From Lacunisphaera sp. (GTDB taxonomy: Bacteria > Verrucomicrobiota > Verrucomicrobiia > Opitutales > Opitutaceae), in assembly GCA_029945445.1 (NCBI GenBank), contig JAQSCO010000010.1, forward strand, positions 1-58,016: a stretch of 58,016 nt of DNA, in the 5' to 3' direction. Positions within the stretch are counted from its first letter, which is position 1. Each line of letters begins with the position of its first letter. The notes below the pieces were generated by a model. The model saw only the letters and a list, made by a program, of their open reading frames with translations, had not been told where the DNA came from and ran no database searches. Both the position numbers and the translations under genes were made by a program. Below, one piece after another: positions 16,666-24,947 of this stretch.

Positions 16666-17400
16666 ATGCATCCTGCCCTGCGCAGTATTATCGCGGCCAC
16701 TGGGCTGATCACTCCGGTCCTGACCTTGGCTCAGCCGGCCCAATGGGAAAGCAAGGATTATGAGCCACTGGAAATCCACCGTAAGGTCACGCTGGCCTTC
16801 CCGTCCGAGCTCAAACTCAACGGGGTGAATGAAGGAGAGGTGTGTATCCTGATTTGGGTCAATCAGGAAGGACAGCTGCTGGACTGGATGCTGGAGGGGG
16901 CCAGTCACGCTTTGCTGGCCAAGGAGGTCCTGGACGCGTTGCCCCAATGGAAGTTCAAGCCGGCGCGTTTCCAGGGCCAGCCCATTCCGGCACGCGTTCA
17001 ATTGTTGTTTCAATTCCAGAGCGCCGAGGCGATCCGGGTGATTACGGATATGGGAATAATTGCGCGTATGAACGAAGCCAAGGGCCCGAGGAAAATGTCC
17101 CGGAGCATTTATGCGGTGGGGGAACTCGACCAGCCGCTCGACCCCGTGGTGGAAATAGCGCCCCGCCCGCCGGACCAGTTCGGGGCGACGGTCAAGGAAG
17201 GCGCGGTCGTGGTCGACTACCTCATCGATACCAACGGCAAGGTCCGCATGCCCATCATCATTTCCTCCGATGACCAGGCCTTTACCACCTCGGTCTTGCT
17301 GGCGGTCCTCGAATGCCGCTATGCGGTGCCCCAGCGCATCGGCGTGCCGGTGATCACCCGGGTCCGGCAAAAATTCGCGTTCACTCCGGTGAACTCCTAG
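16666..17400 (+). CDS. TonB-like energy transducer (two TonB C-terminal-type domains)
   Basis: A 244-residue exported protein with a signal-like N terminus (LRSIIAATGLITPVLTLA). Two TonB_C-like units are visible. The first (about residues 35-110) has CILIWVNQEGQLLDWMLEGA and LPQWKFKPARFQGQPIPAR. The second (about 150-240) has VVVDYLIDTNGKVRMPII and VLECRYAVPQRIGVPVITRV. No long N-terminal anchor or Pro-rich linker of a classical TonB is present. Verrucomicrobial genomes carry many such short paralogues, and their link to energising receptors is unproven. The ATG at 16666 begins the signal segment. A TonB_C-like relic lies just downstream. Confidence 0.75.
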   Translation: MHPALRSIIAATGLITPVLTLAQPAQWESKDYEPLEIHRKVTLAFPSELKLNGVNEGEVCILIWVNQEGQLLDWMLEGASHALLAKEVLDALPQWKFKPARFQGQPIPARVQLLFQFQSAEAIRVITDMGIIARMNEAKGPRKMSRSIYAVGELDQPLDPVVEIAPRPPDQFGATVKEGAVVVDYLIDTNGKVRMPIIISSDDQAFTTSVLLAVLECRYAVPQRIGVPVITRVRQKFAFTPVNS

Positions 17401-17481
17401 GTTGCCCGGGAAAGGACCCGGTCAGGGCGGAATATGCCGCCAGTGTTTTGGAGGCGGTGTGGCAATGGCGCTTCAAACCGC
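17401..17481 (+). pseudogene. Relic of a further TonB C-terminal domain
   Basis: One plus-strand frame reads AEYAASVLEAVWQWRFKP (17427-17480), the end of a TonB_C domain (compare LPQWKFKPARFQG in the gene just before). There is no start or complete domain. It is probably the remains of a tandem duplicate. Confidence 0.5.
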
Positions 17482-17590
17482 TCACGAGCAAGGCCGCCGG
17501 CTCTCTCCCCGGGGCGGGCGTTGCGCCACCAGACCTCGAAGGCGGAGTCCTTCAAAATCCTTCCCTCCGGGCCGCGCCCCCGGGGCCCGC

Positions 17591-18678
17591 CTACTTTGCC
17601 GGCGGCCTGGCCGAAAACACGACGGCCTGTTGCAGCAACGGGTCGAGGAAGCCGGGCCGCAGCTTTTCGTTCTGCGAGGTGGGCCATTTTTCCGGCGCCG
17701 CGTTGTAGGGGCGCAGGAAGTCCAGCGCGAGGCGCAGGCTGGCGCCGTTGGGCGCAGGCTGGCGCCGTTGGGCGCAGTGTAGTTCCAGAGGTCGATGTCC
17801 AGGCCCGCGGCGAGGCGGACGACATGGAACTGCGCCTCGAGGTTGAAGGCGCTGTAGCCGAGCCCGTCGACGCGCCGGATCTCCTCGGGCTGGCTGCCGT
17901 CGGGCCTGATCTGGGCGGCGAGGCGGGCCTTGTCGCCTTCGCACCACTCGCGGGCGAGGTCGTCGCGCCCGGCGAAGCGCGCGATGGGGATCGCCTGCGC
18001 GAGAAACCATGAGCCGTGGTTGTTCGCCGCGCCGTGCTCGTTCTGGGCGTTCCTCGCGGTCGTGAGCCAGCCGAGGTAGGCGGCGAACCAGGCGCGGAGC
18101 GCGTCCTCCTCGCCGGCGGCGAAGGCGGGCGAGCCGTGGAGCAGACGGATCGCGTCGATGACGTCGGCGAAGCCGCGCGCGTCGAGCACGCCGGCCGGGC
18201 TGCCCAGGTTGTGGTTGTGCCCGAGGCGGACCTGCGCGTAGTCGAGGTGCGGGTTCATGCGCGTGGCCGGCGTGAGGAACCACGCGCGCAGCCACTCGCC
18301 GGCGCGGCGCGCGGCGGCCTCGTCGCGATTCACGGACCACGCGGCCGCGAGCCGGGGCACGATCTCGCCGAAATCGCCGATGCGCCCCCGGTCACCGCGC
18401 GCGACCTGTTCGCGGTTGTGCTGGCCGTCGCGGCTGACGTAGGGCAGGCCGTCGGGTTTGGCGGGATCGGGCCAGTAGTAACGGGCGTAGCTGACGTAAT
18501 CGTGCAAGTCGCCGACCGGCGGGGGCGCCGGTTTGTCGACGACGGTCTTGAGGGTAGCCTGGAGCGCGGCGGGCGCGTGGGCCGCGAGCGCGGTAAGTTC
18601 AGTGGAGGTGAGCTGATAGGGCGCGGCGGCGAAGGCTCCGGCGGCGGCCAGGAGGGCGATGAGGGCGGCGGATTTCAT
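17591..18678 (-). pseudogene. Secreted alginate-lyase-family polysaccharide lyase, frameshifted
   Basis: It has a signal peptide (MKSAALIALLAAAGAFAAA) and an alginate_lyase fold domain with VSRDGQHNREQ, RLGHNHNLGSP, the catalytic-region AANNHGSWFLAQA and VDGLGYSAFNLEAQFHV (Tyr/Asn). These are marks of PL5/PL38-like enzymes, which beta-eliminate uronate-containing polymers such as alginate or glucuronan. After NYTAPNGASLR the frame is lost because 20 bases are duplicated in tandem. In the current frame the protein continues as an Arg/Pro-rich tail to 17482. Removing one copy gives a 355-residue protein continuing LALDFLRPYNAAPEKW and ending FSARPPAK. It overlaps the upstream heparinase-like gene by 4 bases (ATGA), so they are translationally coupled. 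Confidence 0.8.
17731..17770. repeat. 20-bp perfect tandem duplication in the alginate lyase gene
   Basis: The unit GGCGCAGGCTGGCGCCGTTG occurs at 17731-17750 and 17751-17770, followed by a partial third copy (GGCGCAG). Since 20 is not a multiple of 3, the second copy shifts the frame of the lyase. Confidence 0.95.
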
Positions 18679-20837
18679 GGGAGGGGCAGGGTCTGTCCGC
18701 CGACGCGGAGGTAGGTGGCGCCGTGGACGAAGTGATTGAGGACTTTGCCGGCGGAATCGCGGCGGACGATGACGATCTCGGCGTCGGTCTCGATGCCTTC
18801 GAGCGCGAACGCGGCCCGGTTGCCGGCGGCGATTAGGGTGGCTTCATTGCCGCTTCTGACCACGAAGGCCGTGTGCTGGCCCGACTCGAGGGCTCGCACC
18901 GTGAAGTCCTGCAACTCGGCCGCGGCGGGCTTGAGCAGCGTCAGCCAAGGCGTGAAGAAATGCGCACCCGCCGTCTCGAGGTAGGGGAACTGGGCGAAGT
19001 CGCCCTTGATGTAAGTCAGCTCGCCCTGCTTCTCGCTGACGACGGCATCGGGCGCGGCGATCCAGGTGTGGAGTTTCGCAGCAGGGCCGTAGCGATCCGC
19101 GGAATAATTCCAGGTGCGCCGGGGACCGTCGATGGTCAGCGTGCCGCGGCCGCCGTGCAGGTATGCCTTGATTTCGCCGGCCTGCTTCGGCTCCACGCGG
19201 TCGATGACGACGTAGAAGTCGCCGGCGATCCAAAAGATGGCGCGACGCCACGACGCCTTCTGGCCGAAGAAGGCGGTCTTCTCCTCGCCAGCGAGGCCGG
19301 GTTGCTCGACGCGGAAGGAGACGGGCGGCGTGGCGTTGGTCGGCTCCTTGTCGGCGGGCTGGCCGTCGAAGGTGAGCGTGTTGTGGGCCGGTGCCTTGTT
19401 ATACCAGGCGGTGCGCTCGGCACCTGTGTAGGTGCCGCGCGAGTAACCGCCGTCAGAGCCCATCATCTGGCCCTCGGCCTCGAGGAGGAAGCTCAGCTGG
19501 TCGTCGTGGTTGTGGTTGTCGGCGACGGCGACGCCGTGGAAGAGCAGGTAACGCTGGCCGGCGTTGGCCGCAGTCCACGAATTGCGGAAGACAGTCTGGC
19601 CGCCCTTGAGGAAGATAGTCGGGTCGCCATCCGGGGCCGTGGCCTTGAGCGCGGCGTCGTGCGTGAGGAGTTCGTCGATCTCCAGCGGGTAATCCCAGCT
19701 CGCGCCGGTGTAGTTGAACCCGGTGTCGCCGCGCTCCTTTTCAAACGGAGCGAGGTCGGTGGTGGCGTAGCTCCAGGTGAGGATCTCGGCGAGCGGTGCA
19801 GTTGAGTGCAGCTCCGTCTTCGCGCCCTGATACGCTACGGCGACGAGGTGCGTGGGTGTCGGCCGGATGTAGGAGTCCTCGATGTTGGGCAGCCAGCCGT
19901 GGCTGTTGCGGACCTGGACCATGTTCTCGAAGACCGGCTGGAAGACCGGGAAGCCGTCCACGCCGGACACGTTGCGGTAGTGGTAGAGGAACGGCACGAA
20001 GTTCGTCAGCGAGAAAATCAGGTAGTGGCTGCCTTCGCGGTAAATGCCGTCGCCGCTGAAGAAGTAGCGCGTGTTTTTGTTCGCCGCCTCGATGGCGCGG
20101 GCGAGCCAGGCCTTCGCGCGTGGATCGTCGGAGAGGGTCAGCGCGATCGAGCCGAGGCCCCACGCCGGCTTCGAGAGGTGGTTGTGCGGGCTGCCCTTGT
20201 CCGTCCGGCTGCCGGGCGTCCACTCGTAGAGATTCTCGTAGACGCACTGGGCCTCGCGGGCGAGGCGCGCGCGGATCTTTCGATCAACGTCCGGCGACAG
20301 TGAGGACTGGATGCAGTCGTAGGCGTGCGCGTAATTCTGCAACCAGGAGCCGCGGTAAATCTCGTCCACGGGGCCGCTCTGCGCCTTCGGGTCGAGTTCG
20401 TAGACCGGTCCGTCGTAGGCGCGCAGCAGCAGTTCCTCGGCCCGCTGGAGGTGCGCGGCGCGGGCAGTGGAGTCGTCAGCAAACAGCGCCAGCAGCGCGT
20501 GGGCTCGTGCGGCGATCGACATCGCACCGTAATACTTGTGGACGGGGTCGGTCTTGTCCGCCGCGGCGGGCGGCGGAGGCAACGGCTTGTCCAGATCGGC
20601 AAGTCTTTGCAGGGCAGTCCAGCGGCTGCGGGTGAAGTCATCGGCCATGAATTTCTTCTGCAGTGCGGGCAGGTCGCCGGCCTTGAACCAGAGCGAGGGA
20701 TGGGTCTCCTTGGCCGGCAGCACCGGTTCGGCCGCAAGGGCAAAGCCGGTGTATCCGTCGTAGAGGCCGACCGGCGCCTTGTCGCGGGCCTGGCCGACGA
20801 GGCTGAGGCAGAGGAGGAGAGGCAGGAGGCGCTTCAT
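18675..20837 (-). CDS. Secreted heparinase II/III-type polysaccharide lyase
   Basis: A 720-residue protein with a signal peptide (MKRLLPLLLCLSLVGQA). The N-terminal half is an (alpha/alpha) toroid typical of PL15/PL17/PL21-like lyases, with SPHNHLSKPAWGLGSIALTL and SGDGIYREGSHYLIFSLTNF carrying candidate catalytic His and Tyr. The C-terminal half is a Heparinase_II_III beta domain (from about residue 395), with TVFRNSW, VADNHNHDDQLSFLLEAEG and KAPAHNTLTFDGQ. Such enzymes cleave alginate oligomers or glycosaminoglycans exolytically. It begins 34 bases after the DUF2264 stop, with a perfect 35-base palindrome in between, and overlaps the alginate lyase gene by 4 bases. It probably works in the periplasm or outside the cell. 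Confidence 0.85.
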   Translation of the reverse strand: MKRLLPLLLCLSLVGQARDKAPVGLYDGYTGFALAAEPVLPAKETHPSLWFKAGDLPALQKKFMADDFTRSRWTALQRLADLDKPLPPPPAAADKTDPVHKYYGAMSIAARAHALLALFADDSTARAAHLQRAEELLLRAYDGPVYELDPKAQSGPVDEIYRGSWLQNYAHAYDCIQSSLSPDVDRKIRARLAREAQCVYENLYEWTPGSRTDKGSPHNHLSKPAWGLGSIALTLSDDPRAKAWLARAIEAANKNTRYFFSGDGIYREGSHYLIFSLTNFVPFLYHYRNVSGVDGFPVFQPVFENMVQVRNSHGWLPNIEDSYIRPTPTHLVAVAYQGAKTELHSTAPLAEILTWSYATTDLAPFEKERGDTGFNYTGASWDYPLEIDELLTHDAALKATAPDGDPTIFLKGGQTVFRNSWTAANAGQRYLLFHGVAVADNHNHDDQLSFLLEAEGQMMGSDGGYSRGTYTGAERTAWYNKAPAHNTLTFDGQPADKEPTNATPPVSFRVEQPGLAGEEKTAFFGQKASWRRAIFWIAGDFYVVIDRVEPKQAGEIKAYLHGGRGTLTIDGPRRTWNYSADRYGPAAKLHTWIAAPDAVVSEKQGELTYIKGDFAQFPYLETAGAHFFTPWLTLLKPAAAELQDFTVRALESGQHTAFVVRSGNEATLIAAGNRAAFALEGIETDAEIVIVRRDSAGKVLNHFVHGATYLRVGGQTLPLP

Positions 20838-20848
20838 GGGTTGGGGCA

Positions 20849-20883
20849 CGGAAATTTGTAACGTATTACGTTACAAATTTCCG
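20849..20883. promoter_or_regulatory. Perfect 35-bp palindrome before the heparinase-like gene
   Basis: Arms of 17 bases (CGGAAATTTGTAACGTA and TACGTTACAAATTTCCG) surround a single T at 20866. It lies 12-46 bases upstream of the lyase start at 20837 and covers the stop codon of the DUF2264 gene. No T-run follows, so an operator or an mRNA hairpin between the two genes is likelier than a terminator. The regulator that would bind is unknown. Confidence 0.6.
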
Positions 20884-22793
20884 AGGAGGGCGGGCAGCGA
20901 CCAGTGACGCAGGTCCCAGTCGCCGAGTTTCGGGTGAGTGAGCTTCCATGCGCCGGCGGCGCCGGACACGACGCGCCACGGGGCGGATTCCGCGCGATCG
21001 GCGCCGGCCCAAGAGAGTGCGGCGAGGACGATTGCGCCATTCAGGCGGGCGGTCGCAATGATCGGCGTGGCGTGATACGGCGCGGCGACGTGACGACGTG
21101 CGGTCGAATCGTCGAGGCGTGTGTCCCATTCCGTCGCGTTGAAACCGAGCAGCGGCTGGAGCACCGTGCCGCGGCCATCAGGCGAGCACGCACTTAAGGT
21201 AGGGGCGGTTGCCCCCAACCGCCCTGTAGGGTGCTCGCTGCCTGAAGGGCCGTTGAGGGCAACGGCCCCTGCCTGCGTCAGCGGCAGGGCGAAGCCGCCG
21301 ACGCGCAGCAAGACAGGCTGGCGGGCCTCGACGTGGTGCACGTGCAGCAGCCAGCCGGCGCGCCAGAAGACGAAGGTCTCCACGCCGGTGTTGGCCTGGC
21401 CGACCTTGGAACCGAGGTTGTAGCTGTAGCCGAGGTGGTCAGCGGTGAGTTCGACCGCGACGGTCGAGTGCCGGCCGAAGACGCGGCCGTCGTCAAGCTG
21501 CGCGGTCAGCGCGCTGTCCAGCGGAACGGCCGAGACCTCGGGAAAGGCATAGGTGAAGTGGACGCCGGTGCGGTAGGAAAGCTTGCTCCATTTCCACGCG
21601 CCGTAGCGGAGCTGCGTGTTGCCGACCATCGAGCCGGCGTTGAGGATCTCGACCTCGCCGCCCGGCAGGCTGCGGGTGACGAGTCCCGGTGCCGGCATGA
21701 CGCGCACGAACCCGCGCTCGGCGGGGAGCGGCTGCTCGGCGTCGCTCCAGAACGCGTGGTCAGGCGGCAGCAGGAGCGGCGTGAAACCCTTCGCGGCCCA
21801 GTAGGGCGACGCGGCGCAGGAGTATGGCTCGATAATCTGGTCGAAGCGGTCGGTGAAGCCGGAGCTCAGGCAACCCTGCTCCTGGTAGATCGGGCGCGAG
21901 AGGAAGAAGTCCAGGTTGCGCGTGCAGAGGCGGCGGAGGAGGCCGGGCGCGAGGTCGGTGCAGTTTTCCGCAAGGGCGAGGCCGAAGACGTTGAGGCAGT
22001 TGAAGCGGTAGGTGATGGAACGGCCGAACGCCGGGTGTTCGCCGCTCGCGGCGAAGAAGTGCTGGTAGTCGGCGACGAAGAGTTTCGCCCAGCCGCGCCA
22101 GCGTTGCGCCCGCGCCGCGTCCGGCGCGCCGTGCAGGTGCGTCCACATCAGGCCGTAGAAATGGAAGGCGTAGGCGTTGTAGTGGTCGAAGGCCTGGTTG
22201 ATGCCGTCCTCGAACCAGCCGCCGCCGCGGTGCATCGTCTCGAGCTGTTTCAGGTGCGTGTCGATGACCACGCGGTCGGTGCGGTGCGCAAAGCCGTTTC
22301 TCCCCAGAAACTCGAGGATGTGCACGGACATGAAGAGGTGGTTGTTGTTGACGATGCCGCCGCCGCGGCACGTGGCGAACCAGCGCGCGATCTGCGCCTG
22401 GGCGTCGGCGGGCAGCGGCGCCCAGAGGTCGCGCTCCGCGAGCTGGAGCGCGATGGCCATCAGGCCCATCTCCACATGATGCTGGTGGTAACTGGCGTCC
22501 GGGCCCCAGTAATGCGGCGAGGCGGGGTCGGTGCCGGTGACAAGCCCCGCGCGGAACCATTCGGAAATTTTTGTGCGCAGAGCGGCGTCCGCCGGGTGCG
22601 GCGTGGACTGGAGCCAGAATGCGGCGAGCGTGAGCGGCCGGGAGAAACTCTCGAGCCGGTCGGCCGGCTTGCCGTGGTCGGAGGCGGGGCCGTGGAGGTC
22701 GAGTTCGGCGCGGCCGGGCTGCATGAGCGCGGCGAGCGGTTCCAGGAGCCGCCGGGCGGAGTTCTGCCAGTGGATGTAGGAAGCGGGCAACAT
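20871..22793 (-). CDS. DUF2264 family protein with in-frame palindromic insertion
   Basis: A 640-residue cytoplasmic-looking protein. The N-terminal (alpha/alpha) barrel-like half has RPLTLAAFWLQSTPHPADAA, CRGGGIVNNNHLFMSVHILE and HRGGGWFEDGINQAFDHYNA, characteristic of DUF2264 proteins found beside pectin, uronate and GAG degradation genes. The C-terminal beta half has RVMPAPGLVTRSLPGGEVEI and SYRTGVHFTYAFPEV. Enzymatic function is not established; the fold resembles lyases and glucuronyl hydrolases. The start at 22793 (MLPASYIHWQNS) follows the dehydrogenase gene by 10 bases. About 32 residues near position 515-547 (GPSGSEHPTGRLGATAPTLS onward) are encoded by a double palindrome and look like an insertion. 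The stop lies in a palindrome. Confidence 0.8.
   Translation of the reverse strand: MLPASYIHWQNSARRLLEPLAALMQPGRAELDLHGPASDHGKPADRLESFSRPLTLAAFWLQSTPHPADAALRTKISEWFRAGLVTGTDPASPHYWGPDASYHQHHVEMGLMAIALQLAERDLWAPLPADAQAQIARWFATCRGGGIVNNNHLFMSVHILEFLGRNGFAHRTDRVVIDTHLKQLETMHRGGGWFEDGINQAFDHYNAYAFHFYGLMWTHLHGAPDAARAQRWRGWAKLFVADYQHFFAASGEHPAFGRSITYRFNCLNVFGLALAENCTDLAPGLLRRLCTRNLDFFLSRPIYQEQGCLSSGFTDRFDQIIEPYSCAASPYWAAKGFTPLLLPPDHAFWSDAEQPLPAERGFVRVMPAPGLVTRSLPGGEVEILNAGSMVGNTQLRYGAWKWSKLSYRTGVHFTYAFPEVSAVPLDSALTAQLDDGRVFGRHSTVAVELTADHLGYSYNLGSKVGQANTGVETFVFWRAGWLLHVHHVEARQPVLLRVGGFALPLTQAGAVALNGPSGSEHPTGRLGATAPTLSACSPDGRGTVLQPLLGFNATEWDTRLDDSTARRHVAAPYHATPIIATARLNGAIVLAALSWAGADRAESAPWRVVSGAAGAWKLTHPKLGDWDLRHWSLPALLGNL
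21178..21275. repeat. Double hairpin repeat inserted in the DUF2264 gene
   Basis: The outer arms are GCGAGCAC (21181-21188) and GTGCTCGC (21230-21237), enclosing GGGCGGTTG / CAACCGCCC. A second hairpin follows with GGGCCGTTG / CAACGGCCC (21247-21268). It shares the GTAGGGGCG opening with the repeat at 47861-47912. The insertion keeps the reading frame. Confidence 0.75.
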
Positions 22794-22803
22794 CGGCGTG
22801 TGA

Positions 22804-23808
22804 TCAGGTCGACGTGTCGTAGACCTTCGGCGTGATGACGGCCGCCAAGGGACGGCCCGCGGCGTAGGCGCGGAGATTGTTGAGCGCGAACTCGCCCGCG
22901 TCGCGCCGGCGGTCGTTGGTCGGGCCGGCGAGGTGCGGCGTGAGCGTGACATTGGGCAGGCCGCGGAAGCCGGAATCGGCCGGCAGCGGCTCGTCGCCGA
23001 AGACATCGAGGCCGATCGCGATCCTGCCCTCGCGCGCGACGCGGAGCAGCGCAACCTCGTCGACGACGGCGCCGCGGCCGACGTTGACGAACACACCGCC
23101 GGGGCGGATGAGACGGAGGAGTTTATCATCCACGATACCGGTGGTCTCGGGAATCAGCGGGGCGAGTTCGACAATGACGTCGTTGTCGGCGAAGAGCGCG
23201 GCGAGGCTGGGGGCGCGCTTGATGCCGTAGGCGGTCTCGGCGGCGGCGTCGACATCGGGGGCGAAGGCCGAGATGGTGCAGCCGAAGGGGCGCAGCAGGC
23301 CGATCAGCTCGCGGGCCACGGGGCCGAAGCCGTGCAGGCCGACGCGGCGGCCGAAGAGCGAGGCGGTGACCGTGTCGCCGTTTTTCCAGCCGCCGTCGCG
23401 GTGCATGGTGAAGGTCCAGTGGGTGGCGTGGCGCAGCGCGGCGAGGATGTGGAAGAGGCCCCACTCGGCGACGACACGGCTGATCGAGCCGCCCCAGTTC
23501 GTCAGCACCAGGCCCGATTCGAGGTGGCGGCGCGCGACGTGTTTCTTGATGGAACCCGTCAGGTGGCAGACATAACGCAGGCCGGGCGGCAGCTGCGCGG
23601 GGAGCGGCGGTGTCTTCCAGCAGGTGAGGAGCACCTCGGGGTTGGCGGCGGCGAGCGCGGCCTGGAAATTCGCCGTGGAAAGATCCGCGGTGGCGAGCAC
23701 GTCAAAACGGAGCGGGATCGCACGCACGCCGGCCAGCAGCGGTTCGGGCAGGAACTCGGCGAGTTCGGCAGTGGTGAGGGCGGCAAGGATGGAGACGGGG
23801 CGCGACAT
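22804..23808 (-). CDS. D-isomer-specific 2-hydroxyacid dehydrogenase
   Basis: A 334-residue NAD-binding dehydrogenase of the phosphoglycerate/glyoxylate dehydrogenase family. The cofactor domain has GRRVGLHGFGPVARELIGLL (a GxGxxx-type loop), with an Asp downstream in FAPDVD. The catalytic set is FVNVGRGAVVDE (Arg), VFGDEPLP (Glu) and TLTPHLAGPT (His). It reduces 2-keto acids or oxidises 2-hydroxy acids. In a uronate operon it could act on a keto-deoxy sugar acid or glycerate-type product (inference). No signal peptide. It is packed tightly between the isomerase and DUF2264 genes in one operon. Confidence 0.88.
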   Translation of the reverse strand: MSRPVSILAALTTAELAEFLPEPLLAGVRAIPLRFDVLATADLSTANFQAALAAANPEVLLTCWKTPPLPAQLPPGLRYVCHLTGSIKKHVARRHLESGLVLTNWGGSISRVVAEWGLFHILAALRHATHWTFTMHRDGGWKNGDTVTASLFGRRVGLHGFGPVARELIGLLRPFGCTISAFAPDVDAAAETAYGIKRAPSLAALFADNDVIVELAPLIPETTGIVDDKLLRLIRPGGVFVNVGRGAVVDEVALLRVAREGRIAIGLDVFGDEPLPADSGFRGLPNVTLTPHLAGPTNDRRRDAGEFALNNLRAYAAGRPLAAVITPKVYDTST

Positions 23809-23817
23809 GAAAGGGGA

Positions 23818-24900
23818 TCAACCGGCGGGCGGATAACACTCGAGGATTTCCGCGGCCGGGCCGGGCTCGATCTGTAGCGCGCCTAGGCCGGCGGGGCAGA
23901 AGAACTTGTCGCAGGCCTTGAGCCGGTGCGTCTCGCCGCCGGCGGAAACCGTGCAGGCGCCGGCGGTCACGATGCCGATGTAGGCGGAGTCCTCGGCCTT
24001 GGTGACGGGGCCGCGCACGTGGCTTTTGCGGACCTGGAAGCACGGCGTGCGCTCCGGGCCGATCAGGTTGTCCTGATACGAATCGGGGCCGAGCGCGCGG
24101 CGGCGGCGCGGCGGGCAGGCGGCCTCGGTCGCGAGGCGCGCGGCCGGCCAGGCGCTGAAGTCGAAGACATCGAGGCAGAACTCCAGGCCGCGGCCCATGA
24201 AGCGCGCCGGCTCGGGCAGCACGTAGCCGCCGCGCTCGAACTCGAAGCGCACGACGAGGTCGCTGGGTTCCTGGATCTCGACGAGGAAGATGCCTTCGCC
24301 CAACGCGTGCGGCACGCCACCCGGCACGAGGTAGGTGTCGCCAGCTTGCACGGGGATCTTGTCGAAGCAGGCCTCGAGGGCCGCGATGTCCTGGGTCTCG
24401 ATCATGCGGCGGAGGGCGGCGCGCGACGGCGGGCGCTGGAAACCCAGGTAGATATACGGCGTGAGGCCGGGCCGCGCGCCGACGACATGGTAGGCCTCGG
24501 TCTTGCCGCTGGCGGCGCCGAGGAAGCGGCGGGCGAATTCCGCGGTGGGGTGCGCCTGAAAGTGGAGGCGGATGGCCGGGTCGAGGAGCTTGACGAGCAG
24601 CTGCGGGTGCGCACCAAATTTCGCGGCGTGCGCGGCACCGAGGAAATACGCCGGGTCGGCCGCGAGCAACGCGGCAAAGTCGTGGGACTCACCGCCGACG
24701 AGCACGGTGGACACGCCCTCGCGGATGGATTCGCGGCCGGCGTTGACGGCGCGGGTGGTGGAAGCGACCCAGTCCTCCGGGAAATGCGAGTCCGCCGGCG
24801 CGTCGACCCCGGCCAGCGCGTCGAGGTTGCGGCCACCCTGGTAGGTGCGCCACACGCGGTGCGGGGGCAGGAGGACAAGTTTTCCACGGGGGTCGGGCAT
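23818..24900 (-). CDS. manA: Class I mannose-6-phosphate isomerase-like protein
   Basis: A 360-residue cupin-type phosphomannose isomerase. Zinc-site motifs are LLDPAIRLHFQAHPTAEF (Gln and His), GKTEAYHVV (Glu) and PGGVPHALGEG (His). The C-terminal cupin carries TVSAGGETHRLKACDKFFCP. ManA interconverts mannose-6-P and fructose-6-P. A uronate or mannuronate operon could need it, but relatives of this length also act on other sugars or have regulatory roles, so the symbol is by family only. It lies 9 bases upstream of the 2-hydroxyacid dehydrogenase gene and 47 bases downstream of the symporter. Confidence 0.8.
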   Translation of the reverse strand: MPDPRGKLVLLPPHRVWRTYQGGRNLDALAGVDAPADSHFPEDWVASTTRAVNAGRESIREGVSTVLVGGESHDFAALLAADPAYFLGAAHAAKFGAHPQLLVKLLDPAIRLHFQAHPTAEFARRFLGAASGKTEAYHVVGARPGLTPYIYLGFQRPPSRAALRRMIETQDIAALEACFDKIPVQAGDTYLVPGGVPHALGEGIFLVEIQEPSDLVVRFEFERGGYVLPEPARFMGRGLEFCLDVFDFSAWPAARLATEAACPPRRRRALGPDSYQDNLIGPERTPCFQVRKSHVRGPVTKAEDSAYIGIVTAGACTVSAGGETHRLKACDKFFCPAGLGALQIEPGPAAEILECYPPAG

Positions 24901-24947
24901 AGTCTGGCCGGTGAGGGGGAAAAGGCGGGGCGGTCTCGGTTACATGG

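Noticed and set aside
17482..17700. The Arg/Pro-rich C-terminal tail of the alginate lyase as a real domain
   Set aside because: It arises from the frame shift by the 20-bp duplication; the alternative frame gives family-like sequence.
20849..20883. The 35-bp palindrome as a rho-independent terminator
   Set aside because: It is A/T-rich at the outer stem and lacks a following T-run on either strand; it also lies mid-operon.
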